DNA of 9,420 bases from Aquificaceae bacterium (GCA_027014185.1 JALWEK010000148.1:1-9420); one strand, 5' to 3'. Positions 1 to 7,039 are shown, counted from the first letter of the stretch. Notes: generated by a model not told the origin, from the sequence alone. Numbers and translations: made by a program.

Positions 1-1875
1 GTCCTCTCTCCCCACGAGATCGAGTTCCTCGTGAGGAGGATAAAGGAGATATACAGGGAGGAGGGCTACCCAGACGTTGAGGTCAGCTACGAGATAGTTC
101 CCAAAAAGGGAGCTTCCAAGCTGGTCTTTCACATAAAGGAGGGAGAGGAGAAGTACGTGGTGGACATCGTGTTTAAGGGAAATAAGACCTTCTCCTCTGG
201 CAAGCTCGAGGACCTGATGCAGACCCAGGATAGAAACATATTCATCTTCAGATTGAAACCCCCTTTCAGCGAGGAGGTTCTAAAGGAGGACATAGAGAGG
301 ATCCGGGAGTTTTACAAGAGCGAGGGCTTCCTGGAGGTCAAAGTAGATTACAAGGTGGAGAGGAAGAACGGAAGGCACGACATCTACGTATTCATCGAGG
401 AAGGCCCCAGGTACAAGCTCAAGGATCTAAGAATAGAGGGGAACAAACTCTACGCCTACTCGGAGCTTGTAGGGGACATCCTCAAGAAGAACGAAAGGAA
501 GGGTGGCTTTTACAGGAGGGAGGTTATAGACAGAGTAAAGAGGAACATAAAGGACCTTTACGCGGAGATAGGCTTTGCCAACGCCTTTACTGAGGAAGAG
601 AAGCGCGTGGATCCGGATAGAAAGGAGGTAAGCGTAACCCTTAAGGTACACGAAGGAAAGCCAGTTTACATAAGGAAGGTCAAGGTAGAGGGCAACTACG
701 AGACGAGAGACTACGTTATTAGGAGGGAGCTGAGGGTACAGGAGCAGGAGCTCGCCCTGAAGAAGGGTATAAAGAGGTCTAGGAGCAGGATACTCAACCT
801 CGGGTACTACGAGGACGTCCAGATACAACCCTTTCCGGCAGGGGAGGACAGCTGGGATCTCCTCGTGAAGATAAGGGAAAGGTTCACGGGACAGTTCTCC
901 GTCGGACTTTCCTACAATGAGGTTACGAAGCTCTCAGCGTTCGTGTCCTTGAAGAAGGGGAACTTCTTAGGGACGGGAGACATAGTGGGGCTTTCGGTAA
1001 GCTACGGTGCCCAGTACAAGGACAACTCTATTTCCTACACCGACAAGTGGTTCCTGAACAAACCCGTTGATCTCACGTGGTCCCTCTTCGACAGGAGGAT
1101 AGAGTACACAACCTATACGGTAGAGAGGCAGGGGATAAGCGCTACCTTCTCCAGGGAATTCTGGGAGTACTGGAGATGGGCCTTGGGCCTCAGCGTTCAG
1201 AGGATAAAGTACTCGGACATAGACCCCAACGCCTCCTCCTTCATAAGGGAGCAGGAGGGCAGGAGAGAGTCTAGGAAGATAACCTTCTCCATCTCGCGTG
1301 ATACGAGGGACTACTTCCTATTTCCAACGGAGGGTTCTTACGCAAACTTAAGCTATACGGTAGCCGTTCCCGTTCTGGGAGGGACGGAGAAGTTCCACAA
1401 AGTAGTACTGACCGGCTCCAAGTTCATCAAGGACACGTACTTCGACACGGGCTTCGTTTTCTCCTCAAAGGCTACAGTAGGCTTTGTAGAACCCTATGGG
1501 GGTGAGGAGGTTCCCCTCGACGAGAGGTTCTTCGTAGGAGGGGACTTCACGATAAGAGGGTACGATTACGGGATGGCCGGTGTGGTCGATCAGAACAACG
1601 ACCCTATAGGATCAACTAAGGAGCTCATACTCAACTTCGAGCTGAACTACAAGCTACACGATATGCTCTACGCGGGCGTATTTTACGATACTGGACTCGG
1701 AGCGGACAACTGGGAGGACTTCGATCCCAAGAACTGGAGGGGAGGTTACGGTATAGGTATAAGGTTCATAACTCCGATGGCCCCCATAAGGCTCGATTGG
1801 GCTTGGAAGACGAAGAAAGTTCCCGGCGATACCTCCAGCTCGAGGATACACTTCGTAATAGGAGGCTTCTTCTGA
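1..1875 (+). CDS. bamA: Outer-membrane protein assembly factor BamA (Omp85 family), 5' end missing
   Basis: BamA is the central pore of the BAM complex, which folds and inserts beta-barrel proteins into the outer membrane. The reading frame is open from the first base, so the gene starts upstream; 624 residues are visible of a usual 750-850. Numbered from base 1, the protein shows the end of one POTRA domain (about 1-50), then three complete POTRA domains (about 51-137, 138-220, 221-294), each with the typical 'GNK/GNY' turn and a closing 'EGP/HEGK/RER' strand. The C-terminal 16-strand barrel occupies about 295-624. The conserved RGY of barrel loop 6 is at 519-521, and the protein ends in Phe-Phe, as expected for the C-terminal beta signal. 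The signal peptide and first POTRA domain(s) lie outside the window. TamA is a less likely alternative, given at least four POTRA domains. The next gene follows after 15 bases. Confidence 0.93.
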   Translation, partial: VLSPHEIEFLVRRIKEIYREEGYPDVEVSYEIVPKKGASKLVFHIKEGEEKYVVDIVFKGNKTFSSGKLEDLMQTQDRNIFIFRLKPPFSEEVLKEDIERIREFYKSEGFLEVKVDYKVERKNGRHDIYVFIEEGPRYKLKDLRIEGNKLYAYSELVGDILKKNERKGGFYRREVIDRVKRNIKDLYAEIGFANAFTEEEKRVDPDRKEVSVTLKVHEGKPVYIRKVKVEGNYETRDYVIRRELRVQEQELALKKGIKRSRSRILNLGYYEDVQIQPFPAGEDSWDLLVKIRERFTGQFSVGLSYNEVTKLSAFVSLKKGNFLGTGDIVGLSVSYGAQYKDNSISYTDKWFLNKPVDLTWSLFDRRIEYTTYTVERQGISATFSREFWEYWRWALGLSVQRIKYSDIDPNASSFIREQEGRRESRKITFSISRDTRDYFLFPTEGSYANLSYTVAVPVLGGTEKFHKVVLTGSKFIKDTYFDTGFVFSSKATVGFVEPYGGEEVPLDERFFVGGDFTIRGYDYGMAGVVDQNNDPIGSTKELILNFELNYKLHDMLYAGVFYDTGLGADNWEDFDPKNWRGGYGIGIRFITPMAPIRLDWAWKTKKVPGDTSSSRIHFVIGGFF

Positions 1876-1878
1876 GAG

Positions 1879-1884
1879 TATATT
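1879..1884 (+). promoter_or_regulatory. Putative -10 element of thiD (leaderless arrangement)
   Basis: TATATT (5/6 match to TATAAT) lies in the 15-base gap after bamA and ends six bases before the thiD ATG, so transcription would begin at or next to the start codon. No Shine-Dalgarno sequence precedes the ATG; the bases just before it are AATCCC. No clear -35 hexamer was found. This is inference from sequence only. Confidence 0.4.
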
Positions 1885-1890
1885 AATCCC

Positions 1891-2706
1891 ATGACGCCTG
1901 TTCCCAGGGTCCTCACTATAGCCGGGTCCGATCCTAGCGGAGGGGCCGGAGTACAGGCGGACCTGAAGACGTTCACAGCTCTGGGAGTTTACGGTATGAG
2001 TGCTGTAACCTCGATAACGGTTCAGAACACCGAAGGTGTTCAGGAAACCTTCAACCTACCTCCGGAGCTGGTCTATAGACAGATAAAGGTAGTTGTGGAG
2101 GATATAGGTCTGGATGCAGCCAAGACCGGTATGCTCGGGAGTGCGGAGATAGCTTCTGCGGTTGCCCGGGCTGTTAAGGATCTCGGTATAAAGAATCTAG
2201 TTGTGGATCCCATACTGAGGTCCTCCAGCGGTAAGGATCTTCTCGATGAGAGAGGAGCGGAGGTTCTGAAAAGGGAGCTGTTGCCCCTTGCAAGGCTCGT
2301 CACACCGAACGTGCCCGAGGCGGAAGCTCTATGCGGCATGAGGATAAAGAGGCTCAGGGACGTTGAGCTATGTGCCCAGGAGATCTTGAAGACCGGAGTA
2401 GAGGCGGTTCTCATAAAGGGAGGGCACATGGAGGGTAGTAAGGTCGTCGATGTCCTGTACATGGGAGGCGATGAGTTCCACTACTTTGTAAGGGACAGGG
2501 TGAAAACCAGGAATACCCACGGGACAGGGTGCACACTGTCGGCCGCTATAGCGGCCTTCTTGGCTAAGGGTAAAGGCCTCGAGGAGGCTGTGGAGAGAGC
2601 GAGGGACTACCTCCAGGGGGCTCTGGAGAGGAGCCTGAGCATAGGCAGGGGAAAAGGACCACTGAACCATATGTGGAACATAGAGGGATGCGCAGAGGAC
2701 TTTTGA
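1891..2706 (+). CDS. thiD: Hydroxymethylpyrimidine / phosphomethylpyrimidine kinase (ThiD)
   Basis: ThiD phosphorylates 4-amino-5-hydroxymethyl-2-methylpyrimidine, then its monophosphate, to give the pyrimidine half of thiamine. It is a cytosolic ribokinase-fold enzyme. The 271-residue length is typical. Family signatures are present: AGSDPSGGAG at 11-20 (substrate site), AKTGMLGS, a VDPIL...SG strand-turn, TPNVPEAEAL, IKGGH, and the nucleotide anion-hole motif GTGC at 211-214 with the catalytic Cys214 inside THGTGCTLSAA. The end, GPLNHM, is also family-typical. The ATG at 1891 is chosen because it leaves five residues before the conserved core. No Shine-Dalgarno sequence precedes it, but a -10-like TATATT does. 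The downstream protease-like gene overlaps its 3' end, so the two are probably cotranscribed. No TPP riboswitch can fit in the 15-base upstream gap. No other thiamine gene is visible here. Confidence 0.95.
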   Translation: MTPVPRVLTIAGSDPSGGAGVQADLKTFTALGVYGMSAVTSITVQNTEGVQETFNLPPELVYRQIKVVVEDIGLDAAKTGMLGSAEIASAVARAVKDLGIKNLVVDPILRSSSGKDLLDERGAEVLKRELLPLARLVTPNVPEAEALCGMRIKRLRDVELCAQEILKTGVEAVLIKGGHMEGSKVVDVLYMGGDEFHYFVRDRVKTRNTHGTGCTLSAAIAAFLAKGKGLEEAVERARDYLQGALERSLSIGRGKGPLNHMWNIEGCAEDF

Positions 2707-3215
2707 TATACCTCGGGCTTTTGTTCACGTTGCTTGTATCCAGATACTCTCCCAGACTCGATGTCCTGCCTTTCGTATACATGCTCCTGCCCCTTTTCCT
2801 GCTAAAGGATGAGGAGCTGGGATTTAAAAACTACAAAAAGGGCCTTCTATATGGAAGCCTCCTCTTTCCTCTCTTCCTACTGTTCCCGCCCAACCTGTCT
2901 TGCCCCTCCTGGGTTCTCAACCAGCTCGGCGTAGCTGCGGCCGAGGAGATCTTCTTCAGGGGTTACCTGATGGGGCTCTTCGGGAACTTCAAGACGTCTC
3001 TCCTGTTTGCCGGAGCGCATCTTATACACTTCCCTACGCTGAACTCCGTTCTGGTCTTCTTTCCATCCCTGCTCTTTGGAGAGGCCTACAGGAGGTCCGG
3101 ATCCATACTCGCTCCGATCCTGCTACACTTCAGCTCGAACCTTATCTACTTCTCACTTGTAGAAGAGTTCCCTCAGCTTTACCATCTCCTCCAGAGGGAG
3201 CTGACCGGGGGCTAA
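2688..3215 (+). CDS. CPBP-family intramembrane metalloprotease-like protein
   Basis: A small hydrophobic membrane protein (175 residues from this start) of the CPBP / type II CAAX-protease (Rce1-like) family. All three family motifs are visible: EEIFFR (Glu86, Glu87, Arg91), a helix with His111 and His114, and HxxxN (His147, Asn151). These residues form the catalytic site in Rce1. The N-terminus has a positive MRRG followed by a membrane helix, then about four to five further hydrophobic segments. Substrate and role are unknown; bacterial members have been linked to protein maturation or bacteriocin immunity, and nothing here decides. The ATG at 2688 overlaps thiD by 19 bases. An in-frame GTG at 2673 would add five residues, and neither start has a well-spaced Shine-Dalgarno sequence. 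The 3' end overlaps aroD on the other strand by 63 bases. Family assignment is firm; function is not. Confidence 0.85.
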   Translation: MRRGLLIYLGLLFTLLVSRYSPRLDVLPFVYMLLPLFLLKDEELGFKNYKKGLLYGSLLFPLFLLFPPNLSCPSWVLNQLGVAAAEEIFFRGYLMGLFGNFKTSLLFAGAHLIHFPTLNSVLVFFPSLLFGEAYRRSGSILAPILLHFSSNLIYFSLVEEFPQLYHLLQRELTGG

Positions 3216-3809
3216 ACTCCTCCCAAGGGATGCATAGGTTATGACCGAGCCGAATATAAAACCTGCCAGCCTGGAGATCCTCCCGAAATCCCCCATCGAT
3301 ATCAGGATCTTCTCGTACTTCTCCTGGTTTCCAACGCAAAGTAATCTCGACACATCCTCGTAGGAGTTCGCCTTAACGGCAACCTTGGGTATCCCGCCGT
3401 ACCTGTGGCCTTCCCTCAAGACCTCCCTCAGTATCCAGTTGGCGGGAGTGAGGTCGAAGTTGTGATAGGAGATTATGAGCCTGCCTCCCCCTTTACCGAC
3501 CGCGTTCCTCACGAGGATTATCTCCTCCCTAGCGGATAGCTCCACGTCCGCATAATCGCTGTGGGGGGCGAGCTTCTCGAATATCTCCCTCCTGTTGGGC
3601 ACGTCCCTTCCTCCCTCCTCCTCTATCCTCACCGTGAGTATGGTCCCCAGGCCCTCCTCCTTGGCGTAGTTGAGCAGGTCCGAGACGTACTCCACATCGG
3701 TGTTCAAGAACTGGTCCACCCTCAGCTCTACTAGGTCTGCCCCCTTGTCCCTGGCCTCCTTTATCCTGTCCCTGAAGTTCTCGTCAGTCAGCGGGACCGC
3801 TATCAGCAT
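3153..3809 (-). CDS. aroD: Type I 3-dehydroquinate dehydratase (AroD)
   Basis: AroD converts 3-dehydroquinate to 3-dehydroshikimate in the shikimate pathway, using a Schiff-base lysine in a TIM barrel. The 218-residue length fits the short thermophile/archaeal form. Visible motifs: ELRVD at 28-32, ISYHNF with the catalytic His116, PKVAVKA with the probable Schiff-base Lys142 (26 residues after the His; the usual gap is about 27), ISMGDFGRISR at 170-180, and the substrate-binding end GSVITYASLG...APGQ with Gln203. The ATG at 3809 is followed at once by the first barrel strand (LIAVPL). There is no Shine-Dalgarno sequence, but a TATAAT on this strand ends six bases before it. aroD diverges from coaE and converges on the CPBP gene. 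Its last 21 codons, including the stop, lie antisense to that gene, and the conserved APGQ is within this overlap, so the overlap is real. Confidence 0.94.
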   Translation of the reverse strand: MLIAVPLTDENFRDRIKEARDKGADLVELRVDQFLNTDVEYVSDLLNYAKEEGLGTILTVRIEEEGGRDVPNRREIFEKLAPHSDYADVELSAREEIILVRNAVGKGGGRLIISYHNFDLTPANWILREVLREGHRYGGIPKVAVKANSYEDVSRLLCVGNQEKYEKILISMGDFGRISRLAGFIFGSVITYASLGRSLAPGQLPLEEMVKLRELFYK

Positions 3810-3815
3810 GGGGAT

Positions 3816-3825
3816 ATTATATAAT
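3816..3825. promoter_or_regulatory. Palindromic bidirectional -10 element between aroD and coaE
   Basis: The 23-base gap between the two divergent start codons contains the perfect palindrome ATTATATAAT. Read on the plus strand it holds TATAAT at 3820-3825, ending seven bases before the coaE ATG. Read on the minus strand it holds TATAAT at 3821-3816, ending six bases before the aroD ATG. Both hexamers match the sigma-70 consensus perfectly and overlap by two bases. Neither gene has a Shine-Dalgarno sequence at normal spacing, and neither side has a recognisable -35. Both transcripts would therefore be leaderless or nearly so. Confidence 0.6.
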
Positions 3826-3832
3826 CTGCAGG

Positions 3833-4423
3833 ATGAAGAGGATAGCCCTTACGGGGAACATAGGTTGCGGGAAATCTACCGTGGGTAGCATCCTCAGAGA
3901 GCTCGGGGCCTATGTCTTCGACGCCGATAGGATAATCCACACCTTCTACGAAAAGGGCCATACCGTCTGGGAGGAGGTGGTTAGAACCTTCGGTGAGGAG
4001 ATCTTGGACGAGGAGGGTAATATAGACAGGAAGAAGCTCGCCAGGGTTGTGTTTGGAGACGAGGAAAAACTCAGAAAGCTCGAGGAGATAACCCACAGAG
4101 CCCTCTACGAGTACCTAGAAGGAGAGTTTTCCAAGCTCCCGGAGGAAGCGATCGCGGTAGTGGAGGCGAGCCTCCTTATCGAGAAGGGCACTTACAAGAG
4201 ATACGATAAGACGATAGTCGTATATGCTCCCTACGAGGTGTGCCGGGAGAGGGCGCTGAAGAAGGGCTTTTCTGAGGAGGACTTCGAGAGGAGATGGAGG
4301 AGGCAGATGCCTATAGAGGAGAAGTTAAAGTATGCGGACTTCGTTATAGATAACTCGAACGGACTTGAGAGGACCAGAGAGCAGGTTAGAGAGGTTTTCG
4401 AACGTATAAGGGAGGACCCATGA
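3833..4423 (+). CDS. coaE: Dephospho-CoA kinase (CoaE)
   Basis: CoaE phosphorylates the 3'-hydroxyl of the ribose of dephospho-CoA, the last step of coenzyme A synthesis, in the cytosol. The 196-residue length is typical. It has a P-loop GNIGCGKST at 8-16, then the substrate-side FDADRI motif (Asp30, Asp32), the lid-proximal VVEASLLIEKG stretch, and the family C-terminal block RRWRRQMPIEEKLKYADFVIDNS. The ATG at 3833 lies four residues before the P-loop strand and is the natural start; the nearby GCAGG abuts it too closely to act as a Shine-Dalgarno sequence. coaE diverges from aroD across a shared palindromic -10 element. Its TGA overlaps the ATG of the next gene (ATGA), so the two form an operon with likely translational coupling. 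Confidence 0.96.
   Translation: MKRIALTGNIGCGKSTVGSILRELGAYVFDADRIIHTFYEKGHTVWEEVVRTFGEEILDEEGNIDRKKLARVVFGDEEKLRKLEEITHRALYEYLEGEFSKLPEEAIAVVEASLLIEKGTYKRYDKTIVVYAPYEVCRERALKKGFSEEDFERRWRRQMPIEEKLKYADFVIDNSNGLERTREQVREVFERIREDP
4410..4415 (+). promoter_or_regulatory. Shine-Dalgarno site of the THEP1 gene
   Basis: GGGAGG lies inside the 3' end of coaE, four bases before the overlapping ATG of the THEP1 gene. It supports ATG 4420 as the start. It also shows that this genome uses a GGAGG-type ribosome site within operons, unlike several of the promoter-proximal genes here. Confidence 0.7.
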
Positions 4424-4944
4424 AGATCTTTATAACCGGGGAGCCGGGGGTAGGCAAGACGACCCTTGTAAAAAAGGTGGTTGAAAGGCTCGGAGACAGG
4501 GCTGTGGGCTTCTGGACCGAGGAGGTCAGAAACAGGAAGACCAAGAGGAGGAAGGGCTTTAAGGTGGTCACAACGGACGGGAAGGAGAAGCTCTTTGCGA
4601 GCAAGACCTTTACCTCCAAACATCTGGTTGGCTCCTACGGTGTGAACGTTAAGAGGTTCGAGGAAGTGGCACTCCCCGTTCTGGAGAGGGCCCTCAAGGA
4701 GGGCGGCGATAAGGTTGTTGTGATAGATGAGATAGGTAAGATGGAGCTCTTCTCAAAGAGGTTCAGGGATCTGGTCAGGGATATAGCTTACGATCCGAAG
4801 CTCACCCTGATCGCCACGCTACCTATAAGGGACGTTCATCCGCTGGTTAAGGAGCTGAGAAGACTCCCTGGAGCTGTCCTTATAGAGCTGAGGAAGAGTA
4901 ACAGGGAGGGTATGGAGGAGGAGATTTTGAAACTTTTAACGTGA
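4420..4944 (+). CDS. THEP1-type nucleoside-triphosphatase
   Basis: A 174-residue P-loop NTPase of the THEP1 family (NTPase_1), known from Aquifex aeolicus and archaea, with a distant human relative. Characterised members hydrolyse ATP, GTP and other NTPs slowly; the cellular role is not established. Seen here: Walker A GEPGVGKTT at 7-15; the family strand GFWTEEVR at 30-37 with a following basic loop (NRKTKRRKG); and Walker B VVVIDEIGKMEL at 99-110 with Asp103 and Glu104, a signature of this family. The length matches the family (about 175-190). It overlaps the coaE stop by four bases, so it is cotranscribed with coaE. A link to nucleotide or CoA metabolism is possible but rests only on this context. 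The composition matches the neighbours. Confidence 0.92.
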   Translation: MKIFITGEPGVGKTTLVKKVVERLGDRAVGFWTEEVRNRKTKRRKGFKVVTTDGKEKLFASKTFTSKHLVGSYGVNVKRFEEVALPVLERALKEGGDKVVVIDEIGKMELFSKRFRDLVRDIAYDPKLTLIATLPIRDVHPLVKELRRLPGAVLIELRKSNREGMEEEILKLLT

Positions 4945-4990
4945 AATTAAAGGATTGTATTAACACACTTACTGTCTTAACCTAAATCCC
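4945..4990 (+). promoter_or_regulatory. copA upstream region: possible promoter and TTAAC repeats
   Basis: This AT-rich 46-base gap has no Shine-Dalgarno sequence before copA. A weak promoter can be drawn: TTGTAT at 4955-4960 (3/6), a 17-base spacer, then TAACCT at 4978-4983 (3/6), ending seven bases before the ATG. GTATTAAC (4957-4964) and GTCTTAAC (4974-4981) form a 7-of-8 direct repeat offset by 17 bases. A further TTAAC is at 4936-4940 inside the THEP1 end. No CueR-, CsoR- or CopY-like operator was recognised. The bases before the ATG are AAATCCC, as at thiD. Confidence 0.35.
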
Positions 4991-7039
4991 ATGAGGCGAA
5001 CCTTCAAAGTAGAGGGAATGAGCTGTGTAAACTGCGCTAGGACCATAGAGATAGCGCTAAAGAAGAAGGAGGGGGTAAAGAACGTAGAGGTTTCCTTCGA
5101 GCTGGGAAGGGTAAAGGTAGAGTTCGACGAGGGCAGGGTAGAAGAGGAAGATATCGTAAGAACCATAGAGAACCTGGGTTACAGGGTTGTAGCGGACGAG
5201 GATGAGAGCAGAAAAGATGTGCTCATACTTGGCATATCGGGTATCTCCGCCCTGATCATAGTTTTCCTCATGCTATTCCCCATCCCGAAAGGTATATACA
5301 TCCAGTTCCTCCTCTCAACCTTGGTTCAGGTTGTGGGCGGATGGAAATTCTACAGGGGAGCCTACACCTCCCTTTCAAGGGGAGTGGCCGGCATGGACGT
5401 CCTAGTGGCTCTTGGAACCAGCGGGGCCTACCTGTACAGCCTGCTCACCCTATTTGGCTTCATATCAGGCTCACCCTTTTTCGAGACCAACGCGCTCCTC
5501 ATCACCTTTGTCAGGGGCGGCAGGTTCGTAGAGGAGAGGGCCAAGAGGAGGGCCACACAGCTTCTGAGGAGTATGCTCTCGGCTCAGCACTCGGAGGTAA
5601 ACGTACTCGAAGGCGATAGGGAAGTGAGGAAGAACGTAAGGGAGGTAATGAAGGGAGAGAAGGTCCTGTACAGGTCTGGGGATATAGTCCTTCTCGATGG
5701 TGTAGTTGTGAAAGGCGGCGCTTACGTATCCGAGGCTGTCCTTACGGGGGAGCCTGAACCGGTGCTAAAAAAAGAAGGAGACAGGCTGATAAGCGGTTCG
5801 GTTGTGGAGGACGGTGTGCTGGAGGTAAAGGTGGAGAGCTCCTACGAGAGTTCTTACCTCTCGAAGATAGGTTCTCTGATAGACAAGGCTCTCTCCGACA
5901 AGCCCAGGATCCAGAGGCTCGCCGATAAGGTATCCCACTACTTCGTGCAGGCGGTTGTTCTTATATCCCTGACCACCTTCTTCCTCTGGTACAAAACCAC
6001 ATCGGACCTGCAGCTCGCAACCCAGTTCGCCCTCGCTGTCCTTGTAATATCCTGCCCCTGTGCCTTCGGCATAGCTACACCTCTGGCGATAACTGTGGGC
6101 ATTTCTAGGGCACTGAAGAGGGGCGTGCTCATCAAAAAACCCTCCGTCCTCGAGGTAATACCAGGTATAGACACCATAGTTTTCGACAAGACCGGAACCC
6201 TAACCGAGGGAAGGTTCGAGGTTGTCGGGTACGAGCTAAAAACGCCCGAGGCCCTGGACCTTGCGTACACCATGGAGATGAGGTCTAACCACCCCATAGC
6301 GAGGGCTATAAGGGAGTTCGCTAAGGAGAAGGGAGCAAAGGCTGTTGAGCTGAAAGACTGTGAGGAGATAAGGGGTAAGGGTATAAGGTGCGGGGAGCTC
6401 TTCCTGGGAGATACCCTAACGATGAACGGGAACGAGAAGGTTGTCTCCCTCACCAAGAACGGGCAGGTCCTGGCCCTTTTCCATCTAAGGGATACTATAA
6501 GAGAGGAGGCCAGGGAGGTGGTGGAGGAGGTAAAGAGGCTGGGGATAAGGACCGTTCTACTTTCGGGTGACAGGAGGGAGAACACGGCGAGGGTCGCAGA
6601 GCAGCTCGGTATAGAGGAGTTCGTTGCCGAGGTGAGCCCTGAGGAGAAGAAGGAGTTCGTGAGAAGGTTGCAGGAAGAGGGTAGAAGGGTAGCCATGGTC
6701 GGGGACGGTATAAACGACGCTCCTGCCCTCGCTCAGGCTGACGTGTCGTTCGCTGTGGCTCAGGGAGTAGATCTGAGCAAGCAGGTGGGGGACATAGTCC
6801 TCTTGGCCGGGATAAGGGCGCTTCCCAAAGCGATCAGAATAGGTAGATCTGTCAGCAGGAAGGTAAAGCAGAACCTGGTCTGGGCTTTTATATACAACGT
6901 GCTCGGCATACCCGTTGCCGCAGGTGCCCTATACAGCCAGGGTATTTACCTTAAACCAGAAATAGCCGGGCTCATGATGGCCCTGTCTTCCCTCAGCGTT
7001 GTCTTTAACACACTTCTGATGACCAAAGAGAAGGTCTGA
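4991..7039 (+). CDS. copA: Copper-exporting P1B-type ATPase (CopA)
   Basis: An inner-membrane heavy-metal ATPase that uses ATP to move Cu+ out of the cytoplasm, for copper tolerance and possibly to supply cuproproteins. Domains in the 682 residues: one N-terminal HMA metal-binding domain with GMSCVNC at 9-15; four membrane helices (about 77-180); an actuator domain with TGEP at 252-255; two helices (about 305-370) with the metal site Cys355-Pro356-Cys357; a phosphorylation domain with DKTGT (Asp399); an NHPIA nucleotide-binding motif; GDGINDAP at 571-578; and two final helices. Tyr635-Asn636 and M663xxSS667 in those helices, with CPC, are the P1B-1 (Cu+) signature and argue against Zn/Cd specificity. 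The length is normal for a single-HMA CopA. Arg175 in the fourth helix (FVRGGRFVE) replaces the usual Leu (FVLLGRYLE). No copper chaperone or metal regulator gene is visible nearby. Confidence 0.94.
   Translation: MRRTFKVEGMSCVNCARTIEIALKKKEGVKNVEVSFELGRVKVEFDEGRVEEEDIVRTIENLGYRVVADEDESRKDVLILGISGISALIIVFLMLFPIPKGIYIQFLLSTLVQVVGGWKFYRGAYTSLSRGVAGMDVLVALGTSGAYLYSLLTLFGFISGSPFFETNALLITFVRGGRFVEERAKRRATQLLRSMLSAQHSEVNVLEGDREVRKNVREVMKGEKVLYRSGDIVLLDGVVVKGGAYVSEAVLTGEPEPVLKKEGDRLISGSVVEDGVLEVKVESSYESSYLSKIGSLIDKALSDKPRIQRLADKVSHYFVQAVVLISLTTFFLWYKTTSDLQLATQFALAVLVISCPCAFGIATPLAITVGISRALKRGVLIKKPSVLEVIPGIDTIVFDKTGTLTEGRFEVVGYELKTPEALDLAYTMEMRSNHPIARAIREFAKEKGAKAVELKDCEEIRGKGIRCGELFLGDTLTMNGNEKVVSLTKNGQVLALFHLRDTIREEAREVVEEVKRLGIRTVLLSGDRRENTARVAEQLGIEEFVAEVSPEEKKEFVRRLQEEGRRVAMVGDGINDAPALAQADVSFAVAQGVDLSKQVGDIVLLAGIRALPKAIRIGRSVSRKVKQNLVWAFIYNVLGIPVAAGALYSQGIYLKPEIAGLMMALSSLSVVFNTLLMTKEKV

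Noticed and set aside
31..33. GTG at 31 as the start of the Omp85 gene
   Set aside because: The frame is open back to base 1 and the residues before the GTG continue a POTRA domain, so the gene is simply cut by the window edge.
427..828. Antisense frame within bamA (133 codons)
   Set aside because: Shadow of the POTRA coding sequence.
1876..1890. TPP riboswitch before thiD
   Set aside because: Only 15 non-coding bases are present, too few for the conserved riboswitch, and no such motif is seen in the bamA 3' end.
5938..6696. Long antisense frame within copA (252 codons)
   Set aside because: Antisense shadow caused by the codon bias of copA; Ser/Thr/Leu-rich with no domain logic, while the plus strand encodes conserved ATPase motifs.
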